A DNA stretch of 39,589 nucleotides, from assembly GCF_002860165.1 (NCBI RefSeq), contig NZ_PGUZ01000015.1:1-39589 (forward strand), in the 5' to 3' direction. The position numbers were made by a program, and so were the translations under genes. This DNA is from Bacillus sp. V3-13. Its GTDB lineage: Bacteria; Bacillota; Bacilli; Bacillales; Cytobacillaceae. This document shows positions 25,647-36,360 of the stretch, in pieces; the stretch's first letter is position 1, and every line of letters starts with the position of its first letter. Below the pieces are notes generated by a model. It searched no databases. It was not told the origin of the DNA and saw only the letters and a list, made by a program, of their open reading frames with translations.

Positions 25647-26363
25647 TTAAAGGAATCTCTCATATCCGTATAGGATCGTGACAAGAATTCCTGTAACAAG
25701 GATGCCCGGAAGCAGGTTTGCGACGCGTATTTTTGTGATACCAGTGAGGTTCAGGCCGATTGCAAAAATCATGATCCCCCCGCTAGCCGTCATTTCAAGG
25801 ATAAAGCTGTCCATTAATGCTTCCGGAATGAAGCGATTAATTTGTGTCGCGAATAATGCAATCGTTCCTTCATAAATTATGACAGGAAAAGCGGAAAATA
25901 ATACGCCCATTCCCAGTGTTGTGGTTAATATGAGCGCAGTAAAGCCGTCAATAATTGCTTTTGTATACAACACATCATGGTCACCGCGAATGCCGCTGTC
26001 CAATGCTCCAATAATCGCCATCGCACCAATTACAAAAATGAGTGTAGCTGTGACAAATCCTTGTGAAATACTGCCGCCACCCGCATCAGAACCGACTTTT
26101 TTCTCCAGCCAGCCTCCGAGTGAATTCAGTTTTTCTTCCAAATCCATCAGTTCTCCAATGACTGCCCCGAGTACAAGACTTAAAATAACAACAAGAAAAT
26201 TGGCACTTTTAAAGCCCATTTGCAGGCCGAGTACAATCACTGCAAGTCCAATCCCGTGCATAACCGTGCCTTTTATTCTCTCGGGAATGCGGTGAAGCAG
26301 CTTTCCCAATAAAGATCCAATGATAATTAACAAACCATTCACAAGTGTACCCAATAAAAACAT
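25647..26363 (-). CDS. DUF554 membrane protein
   Basis: A 238-residue multi-pass membrane protein with about seven hydrophobic segments, glycine-rich, starting MFLLGTLVNGLLIIIGSLLG. The mid-protein GAMAIIGALDSGIRGDHDVLYTKAIIDGF and LGMGVLFSAFPVIIYEG are DUF554 hallmarks. A transporter function is presumed, but no substrate is known. It converges on yyaC (16 bases between stops) with no obvious classical terminator, so the two may share a short overlap of transcripts. Confidence 0.85.
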   Translation of the reverse strand: MFLLGTLVNGLLIIIGSLLGKLLHRIPERIKGTVMHGIGLAVIVLGLQMGFKSANFLVVILSLVLGAVIGELMDLEEKLNSLGGWLEKKVGSDAGGGSISQGFVTATLIFVIGAMAIIGALDSGIRGDHDVLYTKAIIDGFTALILTTTLGMGVLFSAFPVIIYEGTIALFATQINRFIPEALMDSFILEMTASGGIMIFAIGLNLTGITKIRVANLLPGILVTGILVTILYGYERFL

Positions 26364-26470
26364 TTTTACTCACCTTTGCCGTTTATTTCGTTTTGCGAAA
26401 AGCCGAATAATATTAAACTATCATGATAAAGTTGCTTTTCCCAGTGTTTTTTTATAACTGTTCAGCCTTC

Positions 26471-26500
26471 AAAAAAAATAAACCATCAATTGATGGCTTA
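26471..26500 (-). terminator. Terminator after parB
   Basis: Palindrome CCATCAATTGATGG (26483-26496) followed by a run of eight T on the minus strand. It overlaps the last codons of parB. Confidence 0.7.
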
Positions 26501-27355
26501 TAATGTTGAATCCCCGTTATCCAATAACTCGAGAATTCTCTCCAAATCTTCTTTCGAGAAAAATTCTATTTCAATTTTCCCTTTATTTTTCGACTGTTTA
26601 ATATTGACGGTGGTTCCAAATCGGTCCCGTAGAAAAGCTTCGCGATCGCGAATGAAAATGTCTTTTTCAACTTTAGGTTTTTTTGTTTCACGTGAAACAT
26701 GTTCATTTAGTTGTTGAATCAGCTGTTCAAGCTGGCGGACATTTAAATTCTCTTTGATTGTCTTTTCGACAACAGCGGGCAGTTTTTCTTTATGGCGCAA
26801 TCCCAATAAAGCACGGCCATGTCCCATCGATATTTTTCCGTCTGAAATCAATTCTTGTATTTTGGGCGGAAGTGACAACAGGCGAACGTGGTTTGCAATA
26901 TGCGGCCGGCTTTTGCCAAGCCGTTTCGCCAGTTCTTCCTGGGTGAGTCCAAGCTTCTGCATCAGCATTTGATAAGCTGCCGCCTCTTCAATAGGCGATA
27001 AATCTTCCCGTTGAAGATTTTCGAGGACAGCCAGTTCCATCATTTGCTGTTCAGTCAAGTCCCGGACAACAGCCGGAACTTTCTCAAGCTTAGCTTCTTT
27101 TGCTGCTCGAAAACGCCGCTCCCCAACAACAATTTCATAGCCTTTTATCGTTTTTCTGACGATAATTGGCTGCAGTATCCCATGTTCAAGAATCGACTGT
27201 TTCAATTCGTCGATCGCTTCTTTTTGAAATATTTTTCTCGGCTGATAAGGGTTCGGACGAATTTCCTTAACATCGATTTCCTGCACTACTTCTTCATTAT
27301 TTGCTTCCATGTTCGCAAAAAATGCATTTAATCCTTTACCAAGACCTTTAGCCAT
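26498..27355 (-). CDS. parB: Chromosome partitioning protein ParB (Spo0J)
   Basis: A 285-residue CTPase DNA clamp that loads at parS and spreads along DNA. The N-terminal CTP-binding domain has GERRFRAA (P-motifs) and ENLQREDLSPIEEA; the helix-turn-helix is LTQEELAKRLGKSRPHIANHVRLL (about 145-170); the C-terminal dimer domain ends the protein. I chose the ATG at 27355 (MAKGLGKGLNAFF, as in B. subtilis) over the TTG two codons earlier. The start overlaps the parA stop. The HVSRETK codons contain a perfect parS site. Confidence 0.98.
   Translation of the reverse strand: MAKGLGKGLNAFFANMEANNEEVVQEIDVKEIRPNPYQPRKIFQKEAIDELKQSILEHGILQPIIVRKTIKGYEIVVGERRFRAAKEAKLEKVPAVVRDLTEQQMMELAVLENLQREDLSPIEEAAAYQMLMQKLGLTQEELAKRLGKSRPHIANHVRLLSLPPKIQELISDGKISMGHGRALLGLRHKEKLPAVVEKTIKENLNVRQLEQLIQQLNEHVSRETKKPKVEKDIFIRDREAFLRDRFGTTVNIKQSKNKGKIEIEFFSKEDLERILELLDNGDSTL
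26684..26699. promoter_or_regulatory. parS site inside parB
   Basis: Perfect TGTTTCACGTGAAACA palindrome in the coding sequence, the same location as in B. subtilis spo0J. Confidence 0.95.
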
Positions 27356-28109
27356 TTGCAACCACTTCCTTTGCCAAATCTAAATACACTTCAGCTCCAC
27401 GTGATTTAGGATCATAAATGATGATTGGCTCTCCATGGCTGGGAGCCTCACTAAGGCGGACGTTTCTTGGAATAATGGTTTTATAAACTTTGTCCTGGAA
27501 ATATTTTTTCACTTCTTCAATTACTTGAATACCCAAATTGGTACGGGCATCAAGCATCGTTAGTAACACACCTTCGATTTTCAGATCGTGGTTAAGATGT
27601 TTCTGGACGAGCCGAACGGTGTTTAAAAGCTGGCTGAGTCCTTCTAACGCATAATACTCGCACTGTACCGGAATTAAAACGGAATCGGATGCAGTTAAAG
27701 CATTAATGGTCAATAACCCGAGTGATGGCGGGCAATCAATAACAATATAATCAAAATTTCCTTTCACTTCTTCGAGGGCACGCTTTAAGCGGACTTCTCT
27801 TGAAATAGTCGGAACGAGCTCAATCTCTGCTCCTGCCAGCTGGATTGTAGCAGGAATCGCATATAAATTTTCAACGGACGTTGGCTTAATCGCTTTAATT
27901 GCTTCTACATCGTCTACTAAAACATCATAAATACATTGTTCGACATCTGCTTTTTCAATTCCGATCCCGCTTGTTGCATTCCCTTGAGGATCGATGTCAA
28001 CCAAAAGTACTTTTTTCCCTATGTATGCTAAGCAGGCGCCTAGATTAACAGAAGTAGTCGTTTTGCCGACTCCCCCTTTTTGATTCGCGATCGCAATGAT
28101 TTTGCCCAC
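27348..28109 (-). CDS. parA: ParA family ATPase (Soj)
   Basis: A 253-residue Walker ATPase with the deviant Walker A KGGVGKTTTSVN, Walker A' LVDIDPQGNATSG and the D-x-x-P-S motif DCPPSLGLLT. Soj binds DNA as a dimer, moves origins with ParB and regulates DnaA. The frame extends to 28133, but the GTG at 28109 (VGKIIAIANQKGG) gives the B. subtilis length, with AGGTAGGTG just upstream. The stop overlaps the parB start region, so the two are coupled. Confidence 0.97.
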   Translation of the reverse strand: MGKIIAIANQKGGVGKTTTSVNLGACLAYIGKKVLLVDIDPQGNATSGIGIEKADVEQCIYDVLVDDVEAIKAIKPTSVENLYAIPATIQLAGAEIELVPTISREVRLKRALEEVKGNFDYIVIDCPPSLGLLTINALTASDSVLIPVQCEYYALEGLSQLLNTVRLVQKHLNHDLKIEGVLLTMLDARTNLGIQVIEEVKKYFQDKVYKTIIPRNVRLSEAPSHGEPIIIYDPKSRGAEVYLDLAKEVVANG

Positions 28110-28326
28110 GATGTCACCTACCTTTACTTCCAATAATTAAACCTTCGCTATCAAAAAACAAATCTCTTAAATGACAGCAAGCGAAAAAAGGGTTTCGTCC
28201 CTTTTATGATAGGAACAAAAAGCCCATGAATATCGTATATTTGCAACCATGTATTCTATTTTATCATGAAAAACTGATGAGCATAGTTTTTTTCGCAAAA
28301 TTGTATAAGCAGAAAATTGGTAAAAG

Positions 28327-28361
28327 AAAAAAGAGAGGCTTTTTTTAAGCCTCTCTTTTTT
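28327..28361 (-). terminator. Terminator after noc
   Basis: Long stem AAAAAAGAGAGGCTT / AAGCCTCTCTTTTTT, minus strand, nine bases after the noc stop; near-symmetric, so it could act both ways. Confidence 0.9.
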
Positions 28362-28369
28362 GGCAATAA

Positions 28370-29239
28370 TTATTTTTTCTTCGGTATTCTGATCGTAAAC
28401 TGATAGAAATCCTCGTGTTCTTCTTCTTTTGCATCAAGATTTATGCCGCTGTCAGTCACCATCGATAACGATTGGCGAATCGTGTTGACGGCTATCCGCA
28501 TATCTTTGCTGAAAGCTTTTCTTTTCGGCTGCGGTTTTTTTTCTGTCGTATCGAGCATTTTGATAACGCGATCTTCTGTTTGTTTTACATTTAAATTTTT
28601 TTCTATAATTTCAGACAGTAATTTTAATTGTTTTTCAGGCTCCTTAAGCGGAATAAGCGAGCGGGCATGACGTTCGGTAATTGCTTTATTTAAAAGAGCA
28701 TTCTGTACTTCCTGGGGAAGCTTAAGAAGGCGGAGCTTATTGGCAACTGTCGATTGTCCTTTTCCCAACCGCTGTGCCAGCGCTTCCTGAGTTAAATTAT
28801 GAAGCTCCAGAAGTTTTCCATATGCTATTGCTTCTTCTATTGGTGAAAGCTCTTCACGCTGCAGGTTTTCAATCAGGGCGACCGAAGCAGTTTCTGTATC
28901 GCTTAAATTCTTTATGATTGCGGGAACTTCCTCCCAGCCAAGCTTTTTCATTGCCCGCCAACGCCGTTCACCTGCAATGATTTCAAACTGGCCTTGCTCA
29001 TATTCCCTTATGACAATGGGTTGAATAACGCCATGTGTATGGATCGTTCTTGCTAACTCATCAATTTTTTCATCGACAAAAACTGTTCGTGGCTGAAAAC
29101 GATTTGGAACAATCCGGTCAATGGGAACTTTCTTTATTTCCTCGACTTGATTGGGTTCAACCTGTTCGTCCGCCTGTTCTATGTCAATGTGTTCTCCTTT
29201 TTCGCCTAGGCCAAAAAGGCGTGAAAAATTAGGCTTCAT
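28370..29239 (-). CDS. noc: Nucleoid occlusion protein Noc
   Basis: A 289-residue ParB paralogue that blocks Z-ring assembly over the nucleoid. The N-terminal amphipathic [16 protein letters not shown] resembles the membrane-targeting helix of B. subtilis Noc. CTPase motifs GERRWRAM and [14 protein letters not shown] are present, and the helix-turn-helix reads [25 protein letters not shown] used ATG 29239 rather than the GTG one codon before; AAAGGTGGTG lies about seven bases upstream. No palindrome matching the published Noc-binding site was found in the window. Confidence 0.96.
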   Translation of the reverse strand: MKPNFSRLFGLGEKGEHIDIEQADEQVEPNQVEEIKKVPIDRIVPNRFQPRTVFVDEKIDELARTIHTHGVIQPIVIREYEQGQFEIIAGERRWRAMKKLGWEEVPAIIKNLSDTETASVALIENLQREELSPIEEAIAYGKLLELHNLTQEALAQRLGKGQSTVANKLRLLKLPQEVQNALLNKAITERHARSLIPLKEPEKQLKLLSEIIEKNLNVKQTEDRVIKMLDTTEKKPQPKRKAFSKDMRIAVNTIRQSLSMVTDSGINLDAKEEEHEDFYQFTIRIPKKK

Positions 29240-29356
29240 CACCCTGCACCACCTTTACGAAACTCCCTAATACATATTCTTCATGAAAATGACAATTTCC
29301 TGCTAATAATAGTTCCCTTTAAACAAATTATGCCACATTGCGAGGAAAAAGTAACT

Positions 29357-30073
29357 CTATTCTATCGGAGTTTTATTTGGTGTCCCTGGTTTCCTCGGAT
29401 ATTTCTTCGGGGTTTGCTTTTCTTTGTTGATAACTAAAATATTTCGTTCGCTTCCTTCAACAGGCAGCAAAAAGGAATGGATATCCTTTAGCTTTCCACC
29501 CAAAATGGCAAGCGCTTTTTGACCCGCTTCCAGCTCATCATTGGCACTCGCTGCTTTCATCGCAATAAATGTTCCGCCAACTTTAACTAACGGCAAACAA
29601 AGCTCGCTTAATACAGACAGCCTCGCAACTGCTCTTGCCATTACAATATCATACGCTTCACGATGCTCGCGATTCTGCCCGAATGTTTCAGCACGATCAT
29701 GGATAAAGCGAACATCCGTCAGATTTAGCACCTGGGCAAGATGCTGCAAAAAAGTAATCCGTTTGTTTAATGAATCGACAATCGTTACATTTAGGTGCGG
29801 AAAAGCGATTTTAATCGGGATACTTGGAAATCCCGCGCCTGCGCCTACATCACAAATGTGCAACGGTTCGGTAAAATCTACGTAAAAAGAAGCTGAAATG
29901 GAGTCAAAAAAATGCTTTAAATAAACTTCCTGCTTATCTGTAATTGCAGTCAAGTTCATTTTTTCGTTCCACTCCACAAGCACCCCGTAATATTTTTCGT
30001 ATTGGTCAAGCTGGTGTTGAGAAAGGTTAACCCCTTTCTCAGCCAGCGTTTTTTGAAATTGGTCTGTATTCAT
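29357..30073 (-). CDS. rsmG: 16S rRNA (guanine-527-N7) methyltransferase RsmG
   Basis: A 238-residue SAM-dependent methyltransferase (GidB). The glycine-rich SAM loop is [32 protein letters not shown] and [22 protein letters not shown] follow. Loss of the E. coli or B. subtilis enzyme causes low-level streptomycin resistance. It starts 21 bases after the mnmG stop, same direction. Confidence 0.97.
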   Translation of the reverse strand: MNTDQFQKTLAEKGVNLSQHQLDQYEKYYGVLVEWNEKMNLTAITDKQEVYLKHFFDSISASFYVDFTEPLHICDVGAGAGFPSIPIKIAFPHLNVTIVDSLNKRITFLQHLAQVLNLTDVRFIHDRAETFGQNREHREAYDIVMARAVARLSVLSELCLPLVKVGGTFIAMKAASANDELEAGQKALAILGGKLKDIHSFLLPVEGSERNILVINKEKQTPKKYPRKPGTPNKTPIE

Positions 30074-30094
30074 GTCCAGTCCCCTCAGCCTGTA

Positions 30095-31984
30095 TCATTC
30101 ATTGGAAACCCGGGCAATCCGTCCTTGTTCGATATAGACAAGCAAAATAGAGATATCTGCAGGATTGACACCTGAAATCCGTGAAGCTTGAGCAATTGAC
30201 AATGGCCTTACTTGTTTTAATTTCTGCCGTGCTTCGGTAGCCAGGCCAGTTATTGCATCATAGTCAATATTTTCAGGGATTTTCTTGTTTTCCATTTTCT
30301 TTAAGCGATCGACTTGTTGAAGTGACTTTTCAATATAGCCTTCATACTTTATTTGAATTTCAACCTGTTCAGTTACATCAAAATCAAGCTGAACATCACT
30401 TGGCGCAAGTTGATCAATCTCGCTATAGGTCATTTCAGGGCGTTTTAGCAGATCAGAGGCACGAATCCCGTCTTTTAATTCGCTTCCCCCGAGGGAGCGG
30501 ATTAATTCCTGAACTTCTTCATTCGGTTTCAGGATGATCGACTGGAGCCGTTTCTTTTCTGCTTCGATTGCCGCTTTCTTGCGATTGAACTGCTCATACC
30601 GTTCTTCTGTAATTAAGCCGATTTTATATCCGATGTCTGTTAACCGAAGATCAGCATTATCATGGCGAAGCAGCAAGCGGTATTCTGCTCTTGAAGTTAA
30701 CAGTCTGTACGGTTCATTTGTTCCTTTTGTAACGAGATCATCAATCAAAACTCCGATATATGCATCTGATCGGCTTAAAATAACTTCTTCTTCCCCCAAC
30801 GCATTTCTCGCAGCATTAATACCGGCCATTAAGCCTTGCCCTGCTGCTTCTTCATACCCTGAAGTTCCGTTGATTTGGCCTGCCGTATACAAGTTTTTGA
30901 CGAGCTTTGTTTCTAATGTCGGCCAAAGTTGGGTAGGCACAATTGAATCATATTCAATCGCATATCCCGGGCGCATCATTTGCACATTTTCCAAACCGGG
31001 AATCGTCTTCAGGATTTGAGCCTGTACATCTTCAGGCAAGCTTGTTGATAAACCTTGAACATAAACTTCCTGCGTGTTTCTTCCTTCCGGCTCCAGGAAT
31101 ATTTGATGGCGCGGCTTATCGTTAAAACGGACAACCTTATCTTCGATGGAAGGGCAATAACGCGGACCCGTTCCTTTTATCATTCCTGAATACATCGGTG
31201 AACGATGCAAGTTATTGTCAATCAACCGGTGTGTATGCTCATTCGTATAGGTTAACCAGCATGGAAGCTGATCGGTAATATACTTCGTAGTCTCATAAGA
31301 AAACGCACGCGGAGTATCATCTCCCGGTTGAATTTCCGTTTTGCTGTAATCAATGGAATGACTGTTTACGCGCGGTGGTGTCCCCGTTTTAAATCTGACT
31401 AAGTCAAAGCCAAGCTTCTCAAGATGCTCGGAAAGCTTGATCGATGGCTGCTGATTATTCGGACCGCTTGAATATTTCAATTCTCCAAGGATAATTTCGC
31501 CGCGCAAGAACGTTCCTGTTGTAATGACAACCGTTTTCGAACGGTAGATCGCACCTGTTTTTGTGATAATCCCCTTGCAGACTCCATCTTCTACAATTAA
31601 TTCTTCAACCATTCCTTGAACCAGGGTGACATTTTTTTCATTTTCAATCGTTTTCTTCATTTCTTGCTGATACATAAGTTTGTCCGCCTGGGCACGGAGA
31701 GCCCGTACGGCCGGACCTTTCCCGGTGTTCAGCATTCTCATTTGGATATAAGTTTTATCAATATTTTTGCCCATTTCGCCGCCAAGCGCATCAATTTCGC
31801 GGACAACAATTCCTTTAGCAGGGCCGCCGACTGATGGGTTGCACGGCATAAAGGCAACCATATCAAGATTGATCGTAATCATTAAGGTTTTTGCTCCCAT
31901 GCGTGCTGCAGCAAGTCCTGCTTCACTGCCTGCATGTCCGGCACCAATTACGATCACATCATATTTACCAGCTTCGTATGGCAT
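30095..31984 (-). CDS. mnmG: tRNA uridine-34 modification enzyme MnmG
   Basis: A 629-residue FAD enzyme that, with MnmE, adds carboxymethylaminomethyl (or related) groups to wobble U34, including that of tRNA-Lys, Glu and others. N-terminal FAD loop [20 protein letters not shown], signature [13 protein letters not shown], and [19 protein letters not shown]. Full length for the family. GGAGG precedes the ATG. It follows mnmE by about 117 bases. Confidence 0.98.
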   Translation of the reverse strand: MPYEAGKYDVIVIGAGHAGSEAGLAAARMGAKTLMITINLDMVAFMPCNPSVGGPAKGIVVREIDALGGEMGKNIDKTYIQMRMLNTGKGPAVRALRAQADKLMYQQEMKKTIENEKNVTLVQGMVEELIVEDGVCKGIITKTGAIYRSKTVVITTGTFLRGEIILGELKYSSGPNNQQPSIKLSEHLEKLGFDLVRFKTGTPPRVNSHSIDYSKTEIQPGDDTPRAFSYETTKYITDQLPCWLTYTNEHTHRLIDNNLHRSPMYSGMIKGTGPRYCPSIEDKVVRFNDKPRHQIFLEPEGRNTQEVYVQGLSTSLPEDVQAQILKTIPGLENVQMMRPGYAIEYDSIVPTQLWPTLETKLVKNLYTAGQINGTSGYEEAAGQGLMAGINAARNALGEEEVILSRSDAYIGVLIDDLVTKGTNEPYRLLTSRAEYRLLLRHDNADLRLTDIGYKIGLITEERYEQFNRKKAAIEAEKKRLQSIILKPNEEVQELIRSLGGSELKDGIRASDLLKRPEMTYSEIDQLAPSDVQLDFDVTEQVEIQIKYEGYIEKSLQQVDRLKKMENKKIPENIDYDAITGLATEARQKLKQVRPLSIAQASRISGVNPADISILLVYIEQGRIARVSNE

Positions 31985-32101
31985 TTTCGCTGCCTCCTTA
32001 TTTGTTTATTTTATTCACTTCTTTTCTTATGCTTACAGTCCCTCGAGTAGTGGAACCAATCTTTTTTTAATTGTTTCCGCTGAAAGAAAGGGCTTCTCCG
32101 T

Positions 32102-33487
32102 TTATTTGCCCAAACAGAATTGGGAGAACAATTGATCGATCAGGCTTTCATGGACGCTGTCACCAATAATTTCACCGAGCTGTTCCCAGGCTCTTGTTAA
32201 GTCGATTTGGACGATATCGATTGGAGTTCCCATTTCGACTCCTTGAATCGCTTCTTCGATCGAATGGAGAGATTGGCCGAGCAGAGCAATATGGCGGGTG
32301 TTGGAGACGTATGTCATGTCCCCTGCTTCAATTGAGCCGGCAAAGAAAAGGGAGGCAATCGCCTCTTCCAAATCTTCAACACCTTTATCCTCGAGCAAAG
32401 AGGTCGTGACGATTTTATGATCTTTTGCAAGCTCTTTGACCCTGTCCATATCGATTTGCTGGGGCAGGTCCGTCTTGTTGATAATCACAATAACGTCCAT
32501 GCCTTCAACTGCTTTGAAAATATTTTCATCTTCTGCAGTCAGTTGATCAGAATAATTAAGTACGAGCAAAATTAAATCAGCTTCTTTTAGCACCTGGCGG
32601 GACCGTTCCACACCAATCCTCTCGACAATATCCTCTGTCTCGCGGATCCCCGCCGTATCAAGCAGCCTCAGCGGCACACCCCTGACATTGACATATTCCT
32701 CAATGACGTCTCTTGTTGTTCCTGGTATATCGGTAACAATTGCTTTATTTTCATGCACAAGACTGTTCAGCAACGAAGATTTGCCTACATTTGGGCGTCC
32801 AACGATAACGGTTGAGAGGCCTTCTCTTAAAATTTTTCCTTGTTGTGACGTTTGCAGCAGCTTTTGTAATTCGCCGCGTACATATTGCGCCTTATCCAAA
32901 AGCATCGCATGGGTCATTTCTTCCACATCGTCGTACTCGGGGTAATCTATATTCACTTCGACATGAGCAAGTATCTCCAATATTTCCTGGCGAAGCTTTC
33001 TAATCAACTTTGAAAGCCGCCCCTCCATCTGGTCGAGAGCCACGTTCATCGCCCTGTCTGTTTTGGCGCGAATTAAATCCATAACAGCTTCCGCCTGTGA
33101 CAAATCGATTCGTCCATTAAGAAAGGCCCGTTTTGTAAACTCCCCTGGTTCTGCGAGGCGTGCCCCACTATTTAAGGCAAGCTGCAAAACGCGATTCACA
33201 GAAACGAGACCGCCATGACAATTAATCTCTACTACATTTTCCCTTGTAAATGTTTTAGGTCCTCTCATTACGGTGACCATCACTTCCTCAGCCACTTCTT
33301 TCGTTTTTGGATCGATAATATGGCCGTAATGGATTGTATGGGAGGCCGCATCAATCATGCGCTTCCCGCCTGGACCGCGGAATAATTGATCAGTGATCTC
33401 GAAAGCCCGGTCACCACTGAGCCGTACAATCGAAATCGCACCTTCTCCCATCGGGGTCGAAATAGCCGCTATTGTATCAAACTCCAT
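32102..33487 (-). CDS. mnmE: tRNA modification GTPase MnmE
   Basis: A 461-residue GTPase partner of MnmG. An N-terminal formyl-tetrahydrofolate-binding domain ([17 protein letters not shown]), a helical domain and an inserted G domain with [24 protein letters not shown] and INKTDL; the protein ends in the required CLGK motif (Cys for the modification). I used the ATG at 33487, because AGAGGTGAG lies just before it and the protein then starts like the B. subtilis one; a GTG three codons upstream is the alternative. Confidence 0.97.
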   Translation of the reverse strand: MEFDTIAAISTPMGEGAISIVRLSGDRAFEITDQLFRGPGGKRMIDAASHTIHYGHIIDPKTKEVAEEVMVTVMRGPKTFTRENVVEINCHGGLVSVNRVLQLALNSGARLAEPGEFTKRAFLNGRIDLSQAEAVMDLIRAKTDRAMNVALDQMEGRLSKLIRKLRQEILEILAHVEVNIDYPEYDDVEEMTHAMLLDKAQYVRGELQKLLQTSQQGKILREGLSTVIVGRPNVGKSSLLNSLVHENKAIVTDIPGTTRDVIEEYVNVRGVPLRLLDTAGIRETEDIVERIGVERSRQVLKEADLILLVLNYSDQLTAEDENIFKAVEGMDVIVIINKTDLPQQIDMDRVKELAKDHKIVTTSLLEDKGVEDLEEAIASLFFAGSIEAGDMTYVSNTRHIALLGQSLHSIEEAIQGVEMGTPIDIVQIDLTRAWEQLGEIIGDSVHESLIDQLFSQFCLGK

Positions 33488-33496
33488 CCATCTCAC

Positions 33497-33774
33497 CTCT
33501 TTTCGATAAAAGCTATATATGATAACTGTTTAGTTCAGTATATTTTGTCCTGAGGCTAACTTATCATTTACCTTCATGGCAAATCGTTAAAATTACTCAA
33601 ATATCCACCGGCTGAATTTTAATGGCTATACAGCCAAAAATGTTATCCACAAATGAAATATGGACCATCCTTTATTTTAACTTATCCACATGTGAATAAC
33701 AATAAAACGAGATACAAATCGATTGTTCTTAAAAATACCATAAAACACCGAATTGACAAACACAAAAAACTCCC
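33497..33774. promoter_or_regulatory. mnmE-jag spacer with DnaA boxes
   Basis: Two perfect TTATCCACA boxes (33643-33651, 33682-33690) and an abutting TGTGAATAA (33691-33699) lie in this gap. The last two form an inverted pair. Upstream bases are AT-rich without other recognisable features. Confidence 0.6.
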
Positions 33775-33800
33775 GTAGTCCGGGAGTTCTGAATGGTTAC
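33775..33800 (-). terminator. Terminator after jag
   Basis: Perfect 8-bp stem AACTCCCG / CGGGAGTT with a 5-base loop and T run on the minus strand, directly after the jag stop. Confidence 0.9.
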
Positions 33801-34445
33801 TTATTTTTTTACACTCTGCTTTTCTTGTGTTACAGGAGAGATCACAATATGACGGTGCGGCTCGTTACCGTCAGAATAGGTTCTGATTCGGCTGTTATTG
33901 ACCAACGCCGTGTGGATGACTTTCCGTTCATAAGAAGGCATTGGCTCCAAGGCAACATTTTGGCCGGTTCTTAAAGCTTTTTGAGCAAGCCGTTCAGCTA
34001 ATTGAATTAATGTTTCATTTCTTCTGGTTCGGTAGTCTTCAGCATCAAGCAGGACGGTTAAATATTGATCCGAAAAGCGATTGATGACCAGCTGCGTTAA
34101 ATATTGCAGTGAATTCAGAGTCTGCCCTCTTTTACCGATTAACAAAGCAATTTTTTCACCGGATAGTATAAACTGGATTTGTTTGCCTTCCCGAATTACT
34201 TCGATGTCGATTGCAGCACCCATCTTTTTGCTCACATCAATTAAAAAGCTTTTTGCCTCTTCAATCGGATCAATTTTTAGTGTCGCTTTAACAATCGCTG
34301 GACGTGATCCGAAAATTCCGAAGACTCCTTTTTTTCCTTCATCCATGATCGTAATATCTGCGCGGTCTTTTGAAGTATTTAACTGAGCTAAAGCTGATTC
34401 GACTGCTTCGTTGACTGTTCGTCCTGTAGCAGTAACTTGTTTCAC
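33801..34445 (-). CDS. jag: Jag/KhpB RNA-binding protein
   Basis: A 214-residue protein with a Jag_N domain (about 1-50), a KH domain (about 70-150, [13 protein letters not shown]) and an R3H domain with [10 protein letters not shown] (R-x3-H) near 170-180. KhpB partners KhpA in RNA binding and cell elongation or sporulation control. It starts with GTG, which overlaps the yidC stop as GTGA; GGGAGGAG lies seven bases upstream. A terminator follows. Confidence 0.95.
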   Translation of the reverse strand: MKQVTATGRTVNEAVESALAQLNTSKDRADITIMDEGKKGVFGIFGSRPAIVKATLKIDPIEEAKSFLIDVSKKMGAAIDIEVIREGKQIQFILSGEKIALLIGKRGQTLNSLQYLTQLVINRFSDQYLTVLLDAEDYRTRRNETLIQLAERLAQKALRTGQNVALEPMPSYERKVIHTALVNNSRIRTYSDGNEPHRHIVISPVTQEKQSVKK

Positions 34446-35221
34446 TTTTTGGCTCCTCCCGCTTTACCGGTCGCAGGAACTTTTTTAAGGTCCGGACCTT
34501 TAATAAAATAAGTTTGAACAATCATGAAAATATTACCAACCACCCAATATAACGACAGGGCAGCAGGAAAGTTAATTGCAAAAACGATGATCATAACCGG
34601 CATGATCCAAAGCATCATCGCCATTTGTGGATTTTGGCCTTCAGTACCTGCCATCATGATTTTTTGCTGGATGAATGTCGTTACCCCTGCGATTAAAGGC
34701 AAAATGTAATAGGGATCCGGTGCGCCAAGGTCAAACCATAAGAAATTGTGCTCGGCAATCTCCCTTGTCCGGGAAATGGCATGATAAAAGCCAATTAAAA
34801 TCGGCATTTGAATGAGCAGTGGGAAACAGCCTGCCAGGGGATTAACCCCATGTGCCTGAAATAACGCCATTGTTTCCTGCTGGAGTTTTTGCTGGGTTTT
34901 TTGATCCTTTGAGCTGTATTTTTCACGCAGCTTCTGCAACTCCGGCTGCAAAGCCTGCATCGCTTTTGAACTTCTTGTTTGTTTGATCATTAACGGAAGA
35001 ATCACCAAACGTATTATTAGTGTAACAAGGATGATCGACATCCCGTAGCTTCCGCCGGCAAATTCAGCCACTTTCACAATCAACATGGAGAGCGGGTATA
35101 CAATAAACTCATTCCAAAAGCCTGTGCTTTCGGATGTAATCGGTTGGTTATATTCCATACAGCCTGTTAAAAGCGCCGTAAGCGCAATCAAACTGGCAAA
35201 AAGAAGTATTCGCTTTTTCAA
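34442..35221 (-). CDS. yidC: Membrane protein insertase YidC (SpoIIIJ type)
   Basis: A 259-residue lipoprotein insertase. The signal peptide ends in lipobox LTGC (Cys21), and five membrane segments follow (about 37-75, 128-150, 165-185, 200-235). The core [21 protein letters not shown] and the YidC/Oxa1 fold are intact; the basic tail [14 protein letters not shown] contacts ribosomes. In B. subtilis SpoIIIJ is the constitutive, sporulation-required paralogue beside jag. Start is TTG after AGGAGG. The upstream gap to rnpA is 269 bases. Confidence 0.96.
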   Translation of the reverse strand: MKKRILLFASLIALTALLTGCMEYNQPITSESTGFWNEFIVYPLSMLIVKVAEFAGGSYGMSIILVTLIIRLVILPLMIKQTRSSKAMQALQPELQKLREKYSSKDQKTQQKLQQETMALFQAHGVNPLAGCFPLLIQMPILIGFYHAISRTREIAEHNFLWFDLGAPDPYYILPLIAGVTTFIQQKIMMAGTEGQNPQMAMMLWIMPVMIIVFAINFPAALSLYWVVGNIFMIVQTYFIKGPDLKKVPATGKAGGAKK

Positions 35222-35490
35222 CCGTTTTTTCCTCCTAACTGCTTAATGGTGATAAGGAATATATATTAAGAAAGCTAAAGCGCGGCCCCCGACAAAACTT
35301 AAAGCCGTTTGTTCATATTGCGGAAACAAGCTTGCGGTCCGGACGGTAAAGCTAAACTTTAAACGAATCAAATGGGGAGCTCGGTAAACAATGGCACTTA
35401 TGCATGTCCCTTTTATGAATCCAAATGTATTTTAACATCTTTTAAGAGGAAGTGCCTTTAAAAGGATAAAAATAATAATGAAAAAAAAAT
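35222..35490 (-). promoter_or_regulatory. rnpA-yidC spacer with possible promoter and stem-loop
   Basis: A minus-strand TGTTAAAAT (extended -10 form, near 35433-35441) gives a possible yidC promoter without a clear -35. Farther along, AAGC...TTGTTT can fold with AACAAA...GCTT around 35307-35338. A 28-codon frame from that area lacks a ribosome binding site and is not called. Confidence 0.35.
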
Positions 35491-35859
35491 TTACTGTTTT
35501 TCATTATTGCCAGTACGGGAGTGTTTCAATACCTTCGCAAGCTTTAACACATGGGTTAAGCTTTTCTTAATTTCATAAAGCTCCATTTCCGAAGTTGGCT
35601 TGCGCGCAATAATGACATAATCGTTGCCGCCATATATTTCGTCCTGAAAGTCTTGAAAAGACTGGCGGATATACCTTTTTACTCTGTTTCTCGTCACCGC
35701 GTTGCCAATTTTTTTGCTTACCGATAATCCAATTCGAAAAAAAGGCTGTTCAGGTTTTTTCAGCACATAGACAATAAATTGCCGATTCGCAACAGATTTT
35801 CCTTTCTGGAAAACCTCCTGAAACTCTTTATTTTTTTTAATGCGAAATTCTTTTTTCAT
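35491..35859 (-). CDS. rnpA: Ribonuclease P protein component
   Basis: A 122-residue basic protein that assists RNase P RNA in trimming the 5' ends of tRNA precursors. The RNR motif is in [16 protein letters not shown]; the fold starts [24 protein letters not shown] precedes the ATG by eight bases. The C-terminus, after KRVAKVLKH-like residues, is short and charged. rpmH lies 129 bases upstream behind a hairpin. Confidence 0.97.
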   Translation of the reverse strand: MKKEFRIKKNKEFQEVFQKGKSVANRQFIVYVLKKPEQPFFRIGLSVSKKIGNAVTRNRVKRYIRQSFQDFQDEIYGGNDYVIIARKPTSEMELYEIKKSLTHVLKLAKVLKHSRTGNNEKQ

Positions 35860-35954
35860 CGCTAAACACCTTCAATCGTAAGTGGATCATGACAGCAGTT
35901 AAAACTCCATTCGATCAGCGAAAGCTAGTCCCTGCTTTGCTCGAATGAATGATT

Positions 35955-35990
35955 TTATGAGAAAAAAGACCACTGACGTTTCAGTGGCCT
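35955..35990 (-). terminator. Terminator or attenuator between rpmH and rnpA
   Basis: Stem CCACTGA / TCAGTGG (minus strand) followed by TCTTTTTT, beginning one base after the rpmH stop codon. It should reduce transcription into rnpA. Confidence 0.8.
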
Positions 35991-36123
35991 AAGCAGATAA
36001 TACTTTTCTTCCCTTCCGGCGGCGGCGGGCAAGGACTTTACGTCCATTTGCTGTGCTCATGCGACTGCGGAATCCGTGAACTTTGCTATGTTTACGTTTA
36101 TTTGGTTGATAAGTTCTTTTCAT
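35989..36123 (-). CDS. rpmH: Ribosomal protein L34
   Basis: A 44-residue, highly basic protein beginning [20 protein letters not shown] and ending RKGRKVLSA, the usual L34. The ATG follows GGGAGGTG. It is the first gene leftward from oriC, transcribed from a strong promoter at 36170-36199. Confidence 0.98.
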   Translation of the reverse strand: MKRTYQPNKRKHSKVHGFRSRMSTANGRKVLARRRRKGRKVLSA

Positions 36124-36169
36124 TATATGACACCTCCCTGAGGAATTGCTGTAAAAGACAGTCTTTCTA

Positions 36170-36199
36170 ATTATATAGACGCACCCTGAAAAATGTCAA
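36170..36199 (-). promoter_or_regulatory. rpmH promoter
   Basis: Minus strand: perfect -35 TTGACA (36194-36199), 18-base spacer, perfect -10 TATAAT (36170-36175). Confidence 0.9.
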
Positions 36200-36360
36200 C
36201 TCCCCGGAAAATAAATCTTTTTTTCAATTCCTCTTTAAAACTTTTTCCTGCTTATTTTTTTAACGAATAAAACGAATATGAATATTATTTCCACAAAACA
36301 AAAAATTTCAGCTAAATGCGCCTCCTGCCTTGTTGGGGATAAAATTCGACAGCTTTTTTA

